From an uncultured Blautia sp. (GTDB lineage Bacteria; Bacillota; Clostridia; Lachnospirales; Lachnospiraceae): 64,000 bases of DNA. Made by a program: the position numbers and the translations under genes. Below are positions 16,672 through 23,457 of this stretch, piece after piece (position 1 is the first letter of the stretch; each line of letters opens with the position of its first letter). The notes beneath the pieces were generated by a model that did no database searches, was not told the origin of the DNA, and was given only the letters and a program-made list of their open reading frames with translations. The DNA lies in the NCBI GenBank assembly GCA_900549015.1, contig URMH01000001.1, forward strand, positions 1 to 64,000, in the 5' to 3' direction.

Positions 16672-16797
16672 AAAATTCTCTCCTTAAATCTTAAAAAAAT
16701 ACCAAAATCTTTATTTTCTATTTTATAATACACGAAAAAACAAAAAAAATATACAGGTTTTCTAAAATAAATACATAAATTTTTTGGTAAAAACTTA

Positions 16798-16803
16798 TAT
16801 AAT
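16798..16803 (+). promoter_or_regulatory. -10 element of the corrinoid protein gene
   Basis: Perfect TATAAT at 16798-16803 without a recognisable -35 hexamer 16-18 bases upstream (AT-only sequence there). A good -10 with no -35 fits an activator-dependent promoter, consistent with the divergent PocR/AraC gene. Confidence 0.5.
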
Positions 16804-16889
16804 AGCATCATAAAGAAAACAGCAGAAAGAGCTGTACAGAGTTTGCGGAAGCTCTGATATGAAGAGGGATAAACGAGGAGGAATTAAAA

Positions 16890-17543
16890 ATGCCAGCAGA
16901 AATTATTAATGAGATTTCAGAATTTTTACAGAAAGGCCGCGCAAAAAACGTTAAAAAACTTGTTGAAGAAGCGCTTGAGCAGGGACTTGATCCAAAAGAG
17001 ATTTTAAACGACGGACTTCTTGCAGGTATGATGATTGTAGGCGGAAAGTTTAAAAGAAATGAAGTTTTCGTACCGGAAGTTCTTGTAGCAGCAAGAGCAA
17101 TGTCAGCCGGAATTTCCATTCTTGAGCCAAAACTTATTGAGGTTGGAAACGAGCCGATTGGAAAAGCTGTAGTAGGTACTGTAAAGGGCGACCTTCACGA
17201 CATCGGTAAAAACCTTGTTGTTATGATGTTAAAAGGCGCAGGTTTCGAGATTTACGACCTGGGAACAGACGTTGATGCAGATACATTTATTGCAAAGGCA
17301 GAAGAGGTTGGAGCAGATGTAATCGGTATGTCTGCACTTCTTACAACAACTATGCCGAATATGAAAGACGTAATTGACGAGTTAAATGAAAAAGGATTAA
17401 GGGAAAAATACATTGTTATGGTAGGCGGAGCGCCTGTAAATGACACATTTGCACAGCAGATTGGAGCTGACTATTATACAGCAGACGCACCATCTGCAGC
17501 AGAGATTGCAAAAGAGGCAGTTCTGAAGAGAAAATCAGCATAA
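16890..17543 (+). CDS. Corrinoid (B12-binding) methyl-carrier protein
   Basis: 217-residue MtaC/MtbC/MttC-like corrinoid protein. The N-terminal four-helix cap domain (about residues 1-88) is followed by a Rossmann-like B12 domain with the lower-ligand motif D101-L-H103-D-I-G106, then TSMSALLTT-type loop (GMSALLTTTMP) and MVGGAPVND. It carries the methyl group between the substrate methyltransferase and the acceptor. AGGAGG precedes the ATG. The reductive activase lies 78 bases downstream behind a terminator-like hairpin. Confidence 0.93.
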   Translation: MPAEIINEISEFLQKGRAKNVKKLVEEALEQGLDPKEILNDGLLAGMMIVGGKFKRNEVFVPEVLVAARAMSAGISILEPKLIEVGNEPIGKAVVGTVKGDLHDIGKNLVVMMLKGAGFEIYDLGTDVDADTFIAKAEEVGADVIGMSALLTTTMPNMKDVIDELNEKGLREKYIVMVGGAPVNDTFAQQIGADYYTADAPSAAEIAKEAVLKRKSA

Positions 17544-17565
17544 ATCCACGAAAGTATCGTGTGGG

Positions 17566-17608
17566 AGAGGGCATTGCGTGAGGAAACCTGCGCGTGTCCT
17601 CTTTTTTT
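17566..17608 (+). terminator. Terminator-like hairpin between corrinoid protein and activase
   Basis: AGAGG.CA..GCG pairs with CGC.TG.CCTCT, followed by seven T residues (17602-17608). It probably reduces read-through so that less activase than corrinoid protein is made. The T-run merges with the binding site region AAGGAGG of the next gene. Confidence 0.65.
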
Positions 17609-17620
17609 AAGGAGGCAGAT

Positions 17621-19804
17621 ATGGAGAATTTTTATGAGCTTCACAACCTGAAGTTTAAAATACAGAAAGAATCTGTTTTAAAAGCGATGGACTGTTACGA
17701 GGACAGCCCTGTATATGAGGAAGTTGTAGATACATACGAAGAAATTTACGAGAATATGCTGTCCCTTGTAGAGCCGGTAGGTATTCTCGGTTTTGGCACG
17801 CTTCCGGAATCTGTTGCAACAGAAAAGTATGAGGCAGGAACACCTGTTGTATATATGGTAATGAGTATTGGAAACGGAATCAAGGAAGAGAGTACAAAAG
17901 CCTTTCAGGAAGGGGATTATGTAAAGGGAATGCTTACAGACGCAATGGCGGATGACGCTCTTTTTTCTATGGAGGAGCAGGTTCTTGCCAGATTAAAGGA
18001 GGTATGCAGAGAACATAATGTAGGTGTACTTGCCCGTCTGGAAGCGCCCCATGATATTTCCATGGAATCTCAGAAAACAGCATGGGAACATCTGGAATTG
18101 AAGCGCAGATTCGGAATAGATATAAGTACAGGCTTCATGTTTGACCCTGTAAAAACCTCCTGTCAGGTGTTCATTTTAACAGAAGATGCAGACAGTTTTA
18201 AGGCGCAGCACGACTGCCGGAAATGCCCGAATATCCACTGCCGGCTTCGCAATATTCCAGACACAGAAGTTGTGGTACACAGAGGAGCGGAGACGAAAAG
18301 GATTCTTGTAAAAGAAGGGGAAAGTCTCCTTGATGCTTTTATTCGTCAGGAAATTTATATCAGTGCTCCATGCGGAGGAAAGGGCAGATGCGGAAAATGC
18401 GGCGTTCAGATTTTAAATGGAAATACATGGATTTCTGACGAAGATAAAAAAATATATTCGGAGGAAGAGCTGGACGCAGGCTGGCGTCTTTCCTGCTGTC
18501 TCTACCCCACGGAGGAACTGGAAGTTTCCGTTTCCCAGAGTGACGAATCCTTATTTGAGGCAGTAGGGGAAACAGAAAATACAGAAGAAAGCGGTACAGA
18601 AGAATCGTTTTATCATGTTGCTGTAGATATAGGGACAACGACTATTGCCATGTCTTTAATTGGCGGAGAAAGCGGCAAAGTTTTTCGCACTGTCACTTCC
18701 GTAAACAGCCAGAGAGCTTACGGTGCAGATGTGATTTCCAGAATACAGGCTTCTGTTGACGGAAAAAAAGAGGTACTTAAAAATTCCATACAGAAAGACC
18801 TTCAGGACAGTATGGATAAGCTTTTAAAAGAAAAAGAACTTTTTGGAGAACAGATAAAAACAATTATCATAAGCGGAAATACCACAATGGGACATCTTTT
18901 AATGGGATACGATTGTGATACACTTGGCGTGTTCCCGTTTACACCTGTAAATATTGATTTTATAAAAGGAACGGAAGAAATTCTTGGCACAGATAGATTC
19001 GGCAAAAAAGAAGTCATTCTTCTTCCGGGGATTTCCACGTATGTAGGCGGGGATATTGTATCAGGAATGTACGCTTATGATTTTACAGAAAAAGAAGAAG
19101 TGTGCATGTTTATTGACCTTGGAACAAACGGGGAAATGGGAATCGGAAATAAAGAGAAAATCCTTGTGACTTCTACAGCAGCAGGTCCCGCGTTTGAGGG
19201 TGGAAACATTACCTGGGGCATGGGAAGCGTGCCTGGCGCAATCTGCTCTGTAAAGCTTGAGGGCACAGAGGCAGAGGTAAAAACAATTCGGGACAAAGCG
19301 CCCCAGGGAATCTGCGGAACAGGAGTAGTGGAGACAGCGGCAGAGCTCGTACGGGAGGAAATTGTGGACGAGACAGGGGCGCTTGATGAAGCTTATTTTG
19401 ACGATGGATTTCCATTAGCAAAAACTCCTGATGGAAAAGAAATTGTATTTACCCAGAAGGATGTAAGGGAAATCCAGCTTGCAAAAGCGGCTGTTCGCGC
19501 AGGTGTGGAGACGCTTCTTCTCCGCTATGGAATAAAAAAAGAAGAGGTTTCAAAAGTATATCTTGCAGGCGGATTCGGCTATAAGCTGAATACAGACAAG
19601 GCGATTGCCATCGGCATGATTCCGGAGGAATGGCAAGAGCGCATTGTGGCAGTGGGAAACAGCTCTCTTTCCGGCGCTTCGAAATATGTAAAAGACGAAA
19701 ATAGAGACAAAAAAATAGAGAAGCTGGTAAGCATTTCAGAGGAGATTAATTTGTCCGCAGATAAAGAATTTAATGAGTTTTATATGGACGCGATGTTTTT
19801 TTAA
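17621..19804 (+). CDS. Reductive activator of corrinoid protein (RACE/RamA-type, DUF4445)
   Basis: 727-residue ATP-dependent activase that reduces Co(II) back to Co(I). N-terminal about 190 residues resemble a methionine-synthase-activation-like domain and begin MENFYELH after AAGGAGG. A cysteine cluster C199-x2-C202-x4-C207 follows, then a [2Fe-2S] ferredoxin domain with C251-x5-C257-x2-C260 and C292/C293, and a large ASKHA-fold domain (about 320-727) with nucleotide motifs VAVDIGTTTIAMSL, IDLGTNGEMGIGN and LAGGFGYKLNTDKA. The ferredoxin plus ASKHA arrangement defines RACE proteins; the N-terminal domain and the extra three cysteines are additional. Partner of the corrinoid protein at 16890. 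Confidence 0.9.
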   Translation: MENFYELHNLKFKIQKESVLKAMDCYEDSPVYEEVVDTYEEIYENMLSLVEPVGILGFGTLPESVATEKYEAGTPVVYMVMSIGNGIKEESTKAFQEGDYVKGMLTDAMADDALFSMEEQVLARLKEVCREHNVGVLARLEAPHDISMESQKTAWEHLELKRRFGIDISTGFMFDPVKTSCQVFILTEDADSFKAQHDCRKCPNIHCRLRNIPDTEVVVHRGAETKRILVKEGESLLDAFIRQEIYISAPCGGKGRCGKCGVQILNGNTWISDEDKKIYSEEELDAGWRLSCCLYPTEELEVSVSQSDESLFEAVGETENTEESGTEESFYHVAVDIGTTTIAMSLIGGESGKVFRTVTSVNSQRAYGADVISRIQASVDGKKEVLKNSIQKDLQDSMDKLLKEKELFGEQIKTIIISGNTTMGHLLMGYDCDTLGVFPFTPVNIDFIKGTEEILGTDRFGKKEVILLPGISTYVGGDIVSGMYAYDFTEKEEVCMFIDLGTNGEMGIGNKEKILVTSTAAGPAFEGGNITWGMGSVPGAICSVKLEGTEAEVKTIRDKAPQGICGTGVVETAAELVREEIVDETGALDEAYFDDGFPLAKTPDGKEIVFTQKDVREIQLAKAAVRAGVETLLLRYGIKKEEVSKVYLAGGFGYKLNTDKAIAIGMIPEEWQERIVAVGNSSLSGASKYVKDENRDKKIEKLVSISEEINLSADKEFNEFYMDAMFF

Positions 19805-19805
19805 G

Positions 19806-19840
19806 CACGGGGAAAACGGGTAGGAAACTGCTCGTTTTTC
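19806..19840 (+). terminator. Probable terminator of the activase gene
   Basis: GAAAACG pairs with CGTTTTTC around a short loop just after the activase stop, with the T-run partly inside the stem. Position is right but the stem is imperfect. Confidence 0.4.
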
Positions 19841-19851
19841 TTCCGTCCCCC

Positions 19852-19880
19852 TTTACAAACCCTTTGAAATGTGATAGGAT
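19852..19880 (+). promoter_or_regulatory. Promoter of the metG T-box leader
   Basis: TTTACA (19852-19857), 17-base spacer, TAGGAT (19875-19880), directly before the T-box leader. Confidence 0.5.
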
Positions 19881-19889
19881 TTTTACATA

Positions 19890-20151
19890 TGAAAACTCAT
19901 GGAAGAAGAGAGTACATGTGCATACCGCATTACAGAGAAATCCCGTATGGTGAGAGGGATATGTATGGAGCAGATGGAAGATGGCTTTGGAGAGGCACTG
20001 CTGAGGGCGACTTAGGCAGTGACAGGTTCGCCTGTTACAGCGACAGGGTATAAGGAAGTACCTGATAAGGTTTCTGCTGTGAAGCAGAGATGAAAAGAAG
20101 TGGTAACACGGGTAACGCTCGTCTTCTCAAAGTGTGAGAAGGCGTTTTTTT
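19890..20151 (+). ncRNA. T-box leader (methionine) upstream of metG
   Basis: The T-box motif is AAGTGGTAACACGGGTAACG around 20098-20117. It is followed by a terminator built from AACGC...TTCTCA and TGAGAAGGCGTT with a T7 run (20114-20151). Upstream, the Stem I region has an AGAGAA bulge-like segment, a TCCC...GGTGAGAGGGA distal helix and a candidate AUG specifier in TATGTATGGA. Uncharged tRNA-Met would stabilise the antiterminator and permit metG transcription. The specifier assignment rests on the downstream gene and on ATG being present. Confidence 0.85.
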
Positions 20152-20285
20152 ATGCTATAGGAAATTACTCAGTAATGTTCCATAGCATAAAAAACGCTCC
20201 GCGTAGGAGCGCACTGCGGCGGAAAAGAAGTACGTCGCTAAAGCGACCCGCCGCAGGCGGAGAATCCTGCGAGCAGGATTCTTTT
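20152..20285. repeat. Mosaic intergenic repeat, longest copy
   Basis: Three modules in a row. First, a hairpin ATGCTATAGGAAATTACT...TTCCATAGCAT (about 20152-20190). Second, AAGAAGTACGTCGCTAAAGC with CCCGCCGCAGGCGG (about 20226-20260). Third, AGAATCCTGCGAGCAGGATTCTTTTT. Module 2 recurs at 15383-15417, and modules 1 and 3 recur at 46563-46637 in the other order. It separates the T-box terminator from metG. Confidence 0.55.
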
Positions 20286-20315
20286 TCATTTACCAGGAAA
20301 GAAAAGGAGATAATC

Positions 20316-22271
20316 ATGGAAAAACAGAAGTATTATATTACAACAGCCATTGCCTACACATCAGGCAAACCTCACATCGGAAATACTTACGAGGCAGTTC
20401 TGGCAGACGCCATTGCCCGCTACAAAAGACAGCAGGGGTATGACGTATTTTTCCAGACAGGAACAGATGAACATGGACAGAAGATTGAAATGAAGGCGGC
20501 AGAAGCCGGAATTACACCGAAGGAATTTGTGGATAATGTTTCCGGTGAAATCAAAAATATCTGGGATATGATGAACACATCTTACGATAAATTTATCCGT
20601 ACAACAGATGAGGAGCACGAGAAACAGGTTCAGAAAATCTTCAAAAAAATGTATGCAAAAGGTGACATTTACAAAGGTCATTACGAGGGAATGTACTGTA
20701 CTCCATGTGAGTCCTTCTTTACAGAATCCCAGCTTGTAGACGGCAAATGTCCGGACTGCGGACGTCCCTGCGTTCCTGCAAAAGAGGAGGCTTATTTCTT
20801 TAAAATGAGCAAATATGCAGACCGTCTGATTGAGCATATCAACACACATCCGGAATTTATTCAGCCGGAATCCCGTAAAAACGAGATGATGAATAACTTC
20901 CTTCTTCCGGGACTTCAGGACCTTTGCGTATCCAGAACTTCCTTTAAATGGGGAATCCCGGTAGATTTTGACCCGAACCATGTGGTTTACGTATGGCTTG
21001 ATGCTCTCACAAACTACATTACAGGTATTGGATACGACTGTGACGGAGAAAGCACAGAGCAGTTTAAGAAAGACTGGCCTGCAGACCTTCATCTGATCGG
21101 AAAAGATATTATCCGTTTCCATACGATTTACTGGCCGATTTTCCTGATGTCACTTGACCTTCCGCTTCCGAAGCAGGTATTTGGTCACCCGTGGCTTCTT
21201 CAGGGAGACGGAAAAATGAGCAAATCCAAAGGAAATGTTATTTACGCAGACGAACTGGTAGATTTCTTCGGCGTAGATGCAGTTCGTTACTTTGTTCTTC
21301 ATGAGATGCCGTTTGAAAATGACGGTGTAATCACATGGGAGCTGATGGTAGAAAGATTAAATTCCGAGCTTGCAAATACACTTGGAAACCTGGTAAACAG
21401 AACGATTTCCATGTCCAACAAGTATTTTGGCGGCGTTGTGGAAAATAAGGGAGTGTGTGAGCCGGTTGACGAGGATATGAAGTCCTTTATTTTTTCCGTA
21501 CCTGGCAAGGTTGAGGAGAAAATGGACAAGCTTCGTGTGGCAGACGCTATGACAGAAGTGTTCTCCATCTTTAAACGCTGCAACAAATATATTGACGAGA
21601 CAATGCCGTGGGCGCTTGCAAAAGACGAGGACAAAAAAGAACGTCTTGCAACAGTTCTTTACAATCTGGTGGAAGGTATCTGCATTGGTGCAACTCTTCT
21701 GGAATCCTTTATGCCGGAGACAACACAGCGCATTCTTTCTCAGCTTAACGCAGAAGGAAGAACTCTTGAGGACTTAACGACATTTGGTCTTTATCCGTCA
21801 GGAAATAAAGTGACAGAGAAACCGGAAATTCTCTTTGCACGCCTTGACTTAAAAGAGGTAATGGAAAAAGTAGAAGCTCTTCATCCGGCAGTAAAAGAGG
21901 AAGAGAAAAAAGAAGAGGAAAACGTAATCGACATCGAGGCAAAACCGGAAATTACGTTTGAGGATTTTGAAAAGCTTCAGTTCCAGGTTGGAGAAATCAT
22001 TGCCTGTGAGGCAGTAAAAAAATCGAAAAAGCTTCTTTGCTCTCAGGTAAAAATCGGAAGCCAGGTACGCCAGATTGTGTCCGGAATTAAAGCACATTAT
22101 TCACCGGAAGAGATGGTAGGCAAAAAGGTTATGGTAGTGACAAACTTAAAACCTGCGAAGCTTGCGGGCGTTTTAAGCGAGGGAATGATTCTCTGTGCTG
22201 AGGATGCTGAAGGCAATCTTGCGCTTATGACACCGGAGAAAGATATGCCGGCAGGAGCGGAGGTATGCTGA
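20316..22271 (+). CDS. metG: Methionyl-tRNA synthetase
   Basis: 651-residue MetRS. HIGH-type motif PHIGN at 19-23, zinc cysteines in YCTPCESFF and CPDCGRPC, and KMSKSKGN of the catalytic loop. The C-terminal about 105 residues are a tRNA-binding (Trbp111-like) OB fold (VGEIIACEAVKKSKKLL, then IVSGIKAHYSPEEMVG) joined by a charged linker rich in E and K. Start at ATG 20316 behind AAAGGAGA gives MEKQKYYITT; the open frame upstream covers the T-box and repeat and is not coding. Regulated by the T-box leader. Confidence 0.97.
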   Translation: MEKQKYYITTAIAYTSGKPHIGNTYEAVLADAIARYKRQQGYDVFFQTGTDEHGQKIEMKAAEAGITPKEFVDNVSGEIKNIWDMMNTSYDKFIRTTDEEHEKQVQKIFKKMYAKGDIYKGHYEGMYCTPCESFFTESQLVDGKCPDCGRPCVPAKEEAYFFKMSKYADRLIEHINTHPEFIQPESRKNEMMNNFLLPGLQDLCVSRTSFKWGIPVDFDPNHVVYVWLDALTNYITGIGYDCDGESTEQFKKDWPADLHLIGKDIIRFHTIYWPIFLMSLDLPLPKQVFGHPWLLQGDGKMSKSKGNVIYADELVDFFGVDAVRYFVLHEMPFENDGVITWELMVERLNSELANTLGNLVNRTISMSNKYFGGVVENKGVCEPVDEDMKSFIFSVPGKVEEKMDKLRVADAMTEVFSIFKRCNKYIDETMPWALAKDEDKKERLATVLYNLVEGICIGATLLESFMPETTQRILSQLNAEGRTLEDLTTFGLYPSGNKVTEKPEILFARLDLKEVMEKVEALHPAVKEEEKKEEENVIDIEAKPEITFEDFEKLQFQVGEIIACEAVKKSKKLLCSQVKIGSQVRQIVSGIKAHYSPEEMVGKKVMVVTNLKPAKLAGVLSEGMILCAEDAEGNLALMTPEKDMPAGAEVC

Positions 22272-22663
22272 TGAAGAATAAAAAACCGATTATCGCAGCG
22301 ATTATTCTTGCTGTAGTAGTGGCAGTACTTTTTGGAGTATATTCTTTTACAAAACCAAAGACAGAAGAAGGCAGTAAGGAAGTAACTGTTCAGGTAGTTG
22401 ATAAAGACGGAAAATCAGAAGATTTTACTTATCATACAGACAGAGAATATCTGGGAGATATTCTGAAGGACAACGAGCTTGTTGAAGGTGAGGATGGAGA
22501 GTACGGACTTTTCATTACTTCTGTAAACGGCATCAAAGCGGATGACAGCAATCAGGAATGGTGGTGCATCACAAAAGGCGGCGAGCAGGTAAATACTTCC
22601 GCGGATAAAACCCCGGTAGCAGACGGAGATACTTTTGAGCTTACGTTGACAGTGGGATACTGA
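22271..22663 (+). CDS. DUF4430 domain protein, membrane-anchored
   Basis: 130-residue protein with an N-terminal membrane helix (about residues 6-25) and an outside beta-grasp-like DUF4430 domain (VTVQVVDKDGKSEDFTYHTD start, EWWCITKGGEQVNTSADK near the middle, DGDTFELTLTVGY end). DUF4430 is the fold of the C-terminal domain of animal transcobalamin and intrinsic factor. The start at 22271 overlaps the metG stop by one base (TGATG). It precedes an ECF S component, so together they look like a vitamin-capture pair; cobalamin is a reasonable but unproven ligand. Confidence 0.8.
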   Translation: MKNKKPIIAAIILAVVVAVLFGVYSFTKPKTEEGSKEVTVQVVDKDGKSEDFTYHTDREYLGDILKDNELVEGEDGEYGLFITSVNGIKADDSNQEWWCITKGGEQVNTSADKTPVADGDTFELTLTVGY

Positions 22664-22679
22664 TGCGGAGGAAATGCCT

Positions 22680-23246
22680 ATGAACAGGCAGCCGAAAAAG
22701 GGTACAATGAAGGCAATGTATATGGTTACAATGGGATTTTTAAGCGCCATTCTTCTGATTGGTCAGGTGGGAATGGCAGCTCTTCCCAATATTGAACCGG
22801 TTACCATGCTTATTATTGTATATACTCTTATTTACAGGAAACAGGTTTTTTACATCATTTATACGTTTGTAATCCTTGAGGGCCTGATATATGGATTTGG
22901 CATCTGGTGGTTCAGTTACCTGTATATCTGGACGATTCTGGCTGTTATTGTGCTCCTTATGAAGAAAAACCAGTCGGTTCTTATGTGGGTGGTGGTGGCA
23001 GGCGCTTATGGTCTTGCCTTTGGATTTTTATGTGCCATTCCATATTTTATTTCAGGAGGCTGGGGCGCAGGAATTGCTTATTGGATGTCAGGAATCCCTT
23101 ATGACATTATACATTGTATTGGAAATACGGTGCTGACTGCTCTTTTATTTAAACCTGTGTACAATGTGCTCAACAAAATGAACAGAGCACAGCTTGTTTA
23201 TATGACAAATGTGGAAAAGACACAAGGACAGAAAAATACTCCTTGA
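22680..23246 (+). CDS. ECF transporter S component
   Basis: 188-residue integral membrane protein with about six helices and the ECF S-component look: short loops, LIGQVGMAALPNIEPVTMLIIVY near the N-terminus (read in two parts), GIWWFSYLYIWTILAV in the middle and a C-terminal amphipathic tail. The ATG at 22680 lies eight bases after GCGGAGGA; the ATG at 22674 is too close. No EcfA/A'/T genes are here, so it would use a shared energising module elsewhere. Neighbouring DUF4430 gene and corrinoid cluster suggest cobalamin or a precursor. Confidence 0.78.
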   Translation: MNRQPKKGTMKAMYMVTMGFLSAILLIGQVGMAALPNIEPVTMLIIVYTLIYRKQVFYIIYTFVILEGLIYGFGIWWFSYLYIWTILAVIVLLMKKNQSVLMWVVVAGAYGLAFGFLCAIPYFISGGWGAGIAYWMSGIPYDIIHCIGNTVLTALLFKPVYNVLNKMNRAQLVYMTNVEKTQGQKNTP

Positions 23247-23272
23247 CAAAACCGGTGTAAAGAGATTATAGT
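23243..23272 (+). promoter_or_regulatory. Promoter of the riboswitch-ATPase unit
   Basis: Perfect TTGACA (23243-23248) overlapping the end of the ECF gene, 18-base spacer, TATAGT (23267-23272). Confidence 0.75.
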
Positions 23273-23280
23273 ATTTAAAA

Positions 23281-23410
23281 ATAAAAGGGAGTAGCTGGCA
23301 CAGCAGTGTTTGCGATGTCGTCAATCTCGACAGATGTGATCTGTCCGTATCGTGATGAAACAGCGAGACTTTTATTGCATGATGAAATGCAATAGAAGTC
23401 TCTTTTTATT
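23281..23410 (+). ncRNA. yybP-ykoY (Mn2+) riboswitch with terminator
   Basis: The aptamer shows the conserved AAAGGGAGTAGC at its 5' end, GACAGATGTGATCTGTCCGT in the middle with TATCGTGATGAAACA, and GCGAGACTTTTATT at the 3' end. The expression platform is a terminator made of GAGACTTTTATTGCAT (23365-23380) and ATGCAATAGAAGTCTC (23387-23402) followed by a T-rich run. Metal binding should stop the terminator from forming and turn on the P-type ATPase, as known for this riboswitch class. Confidence 0.9.
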
Positions 23411-23457
23411 TTGCATTTCTCGAAAATAAAAATACTCTTAAAGAAAGGAAAATGCCT

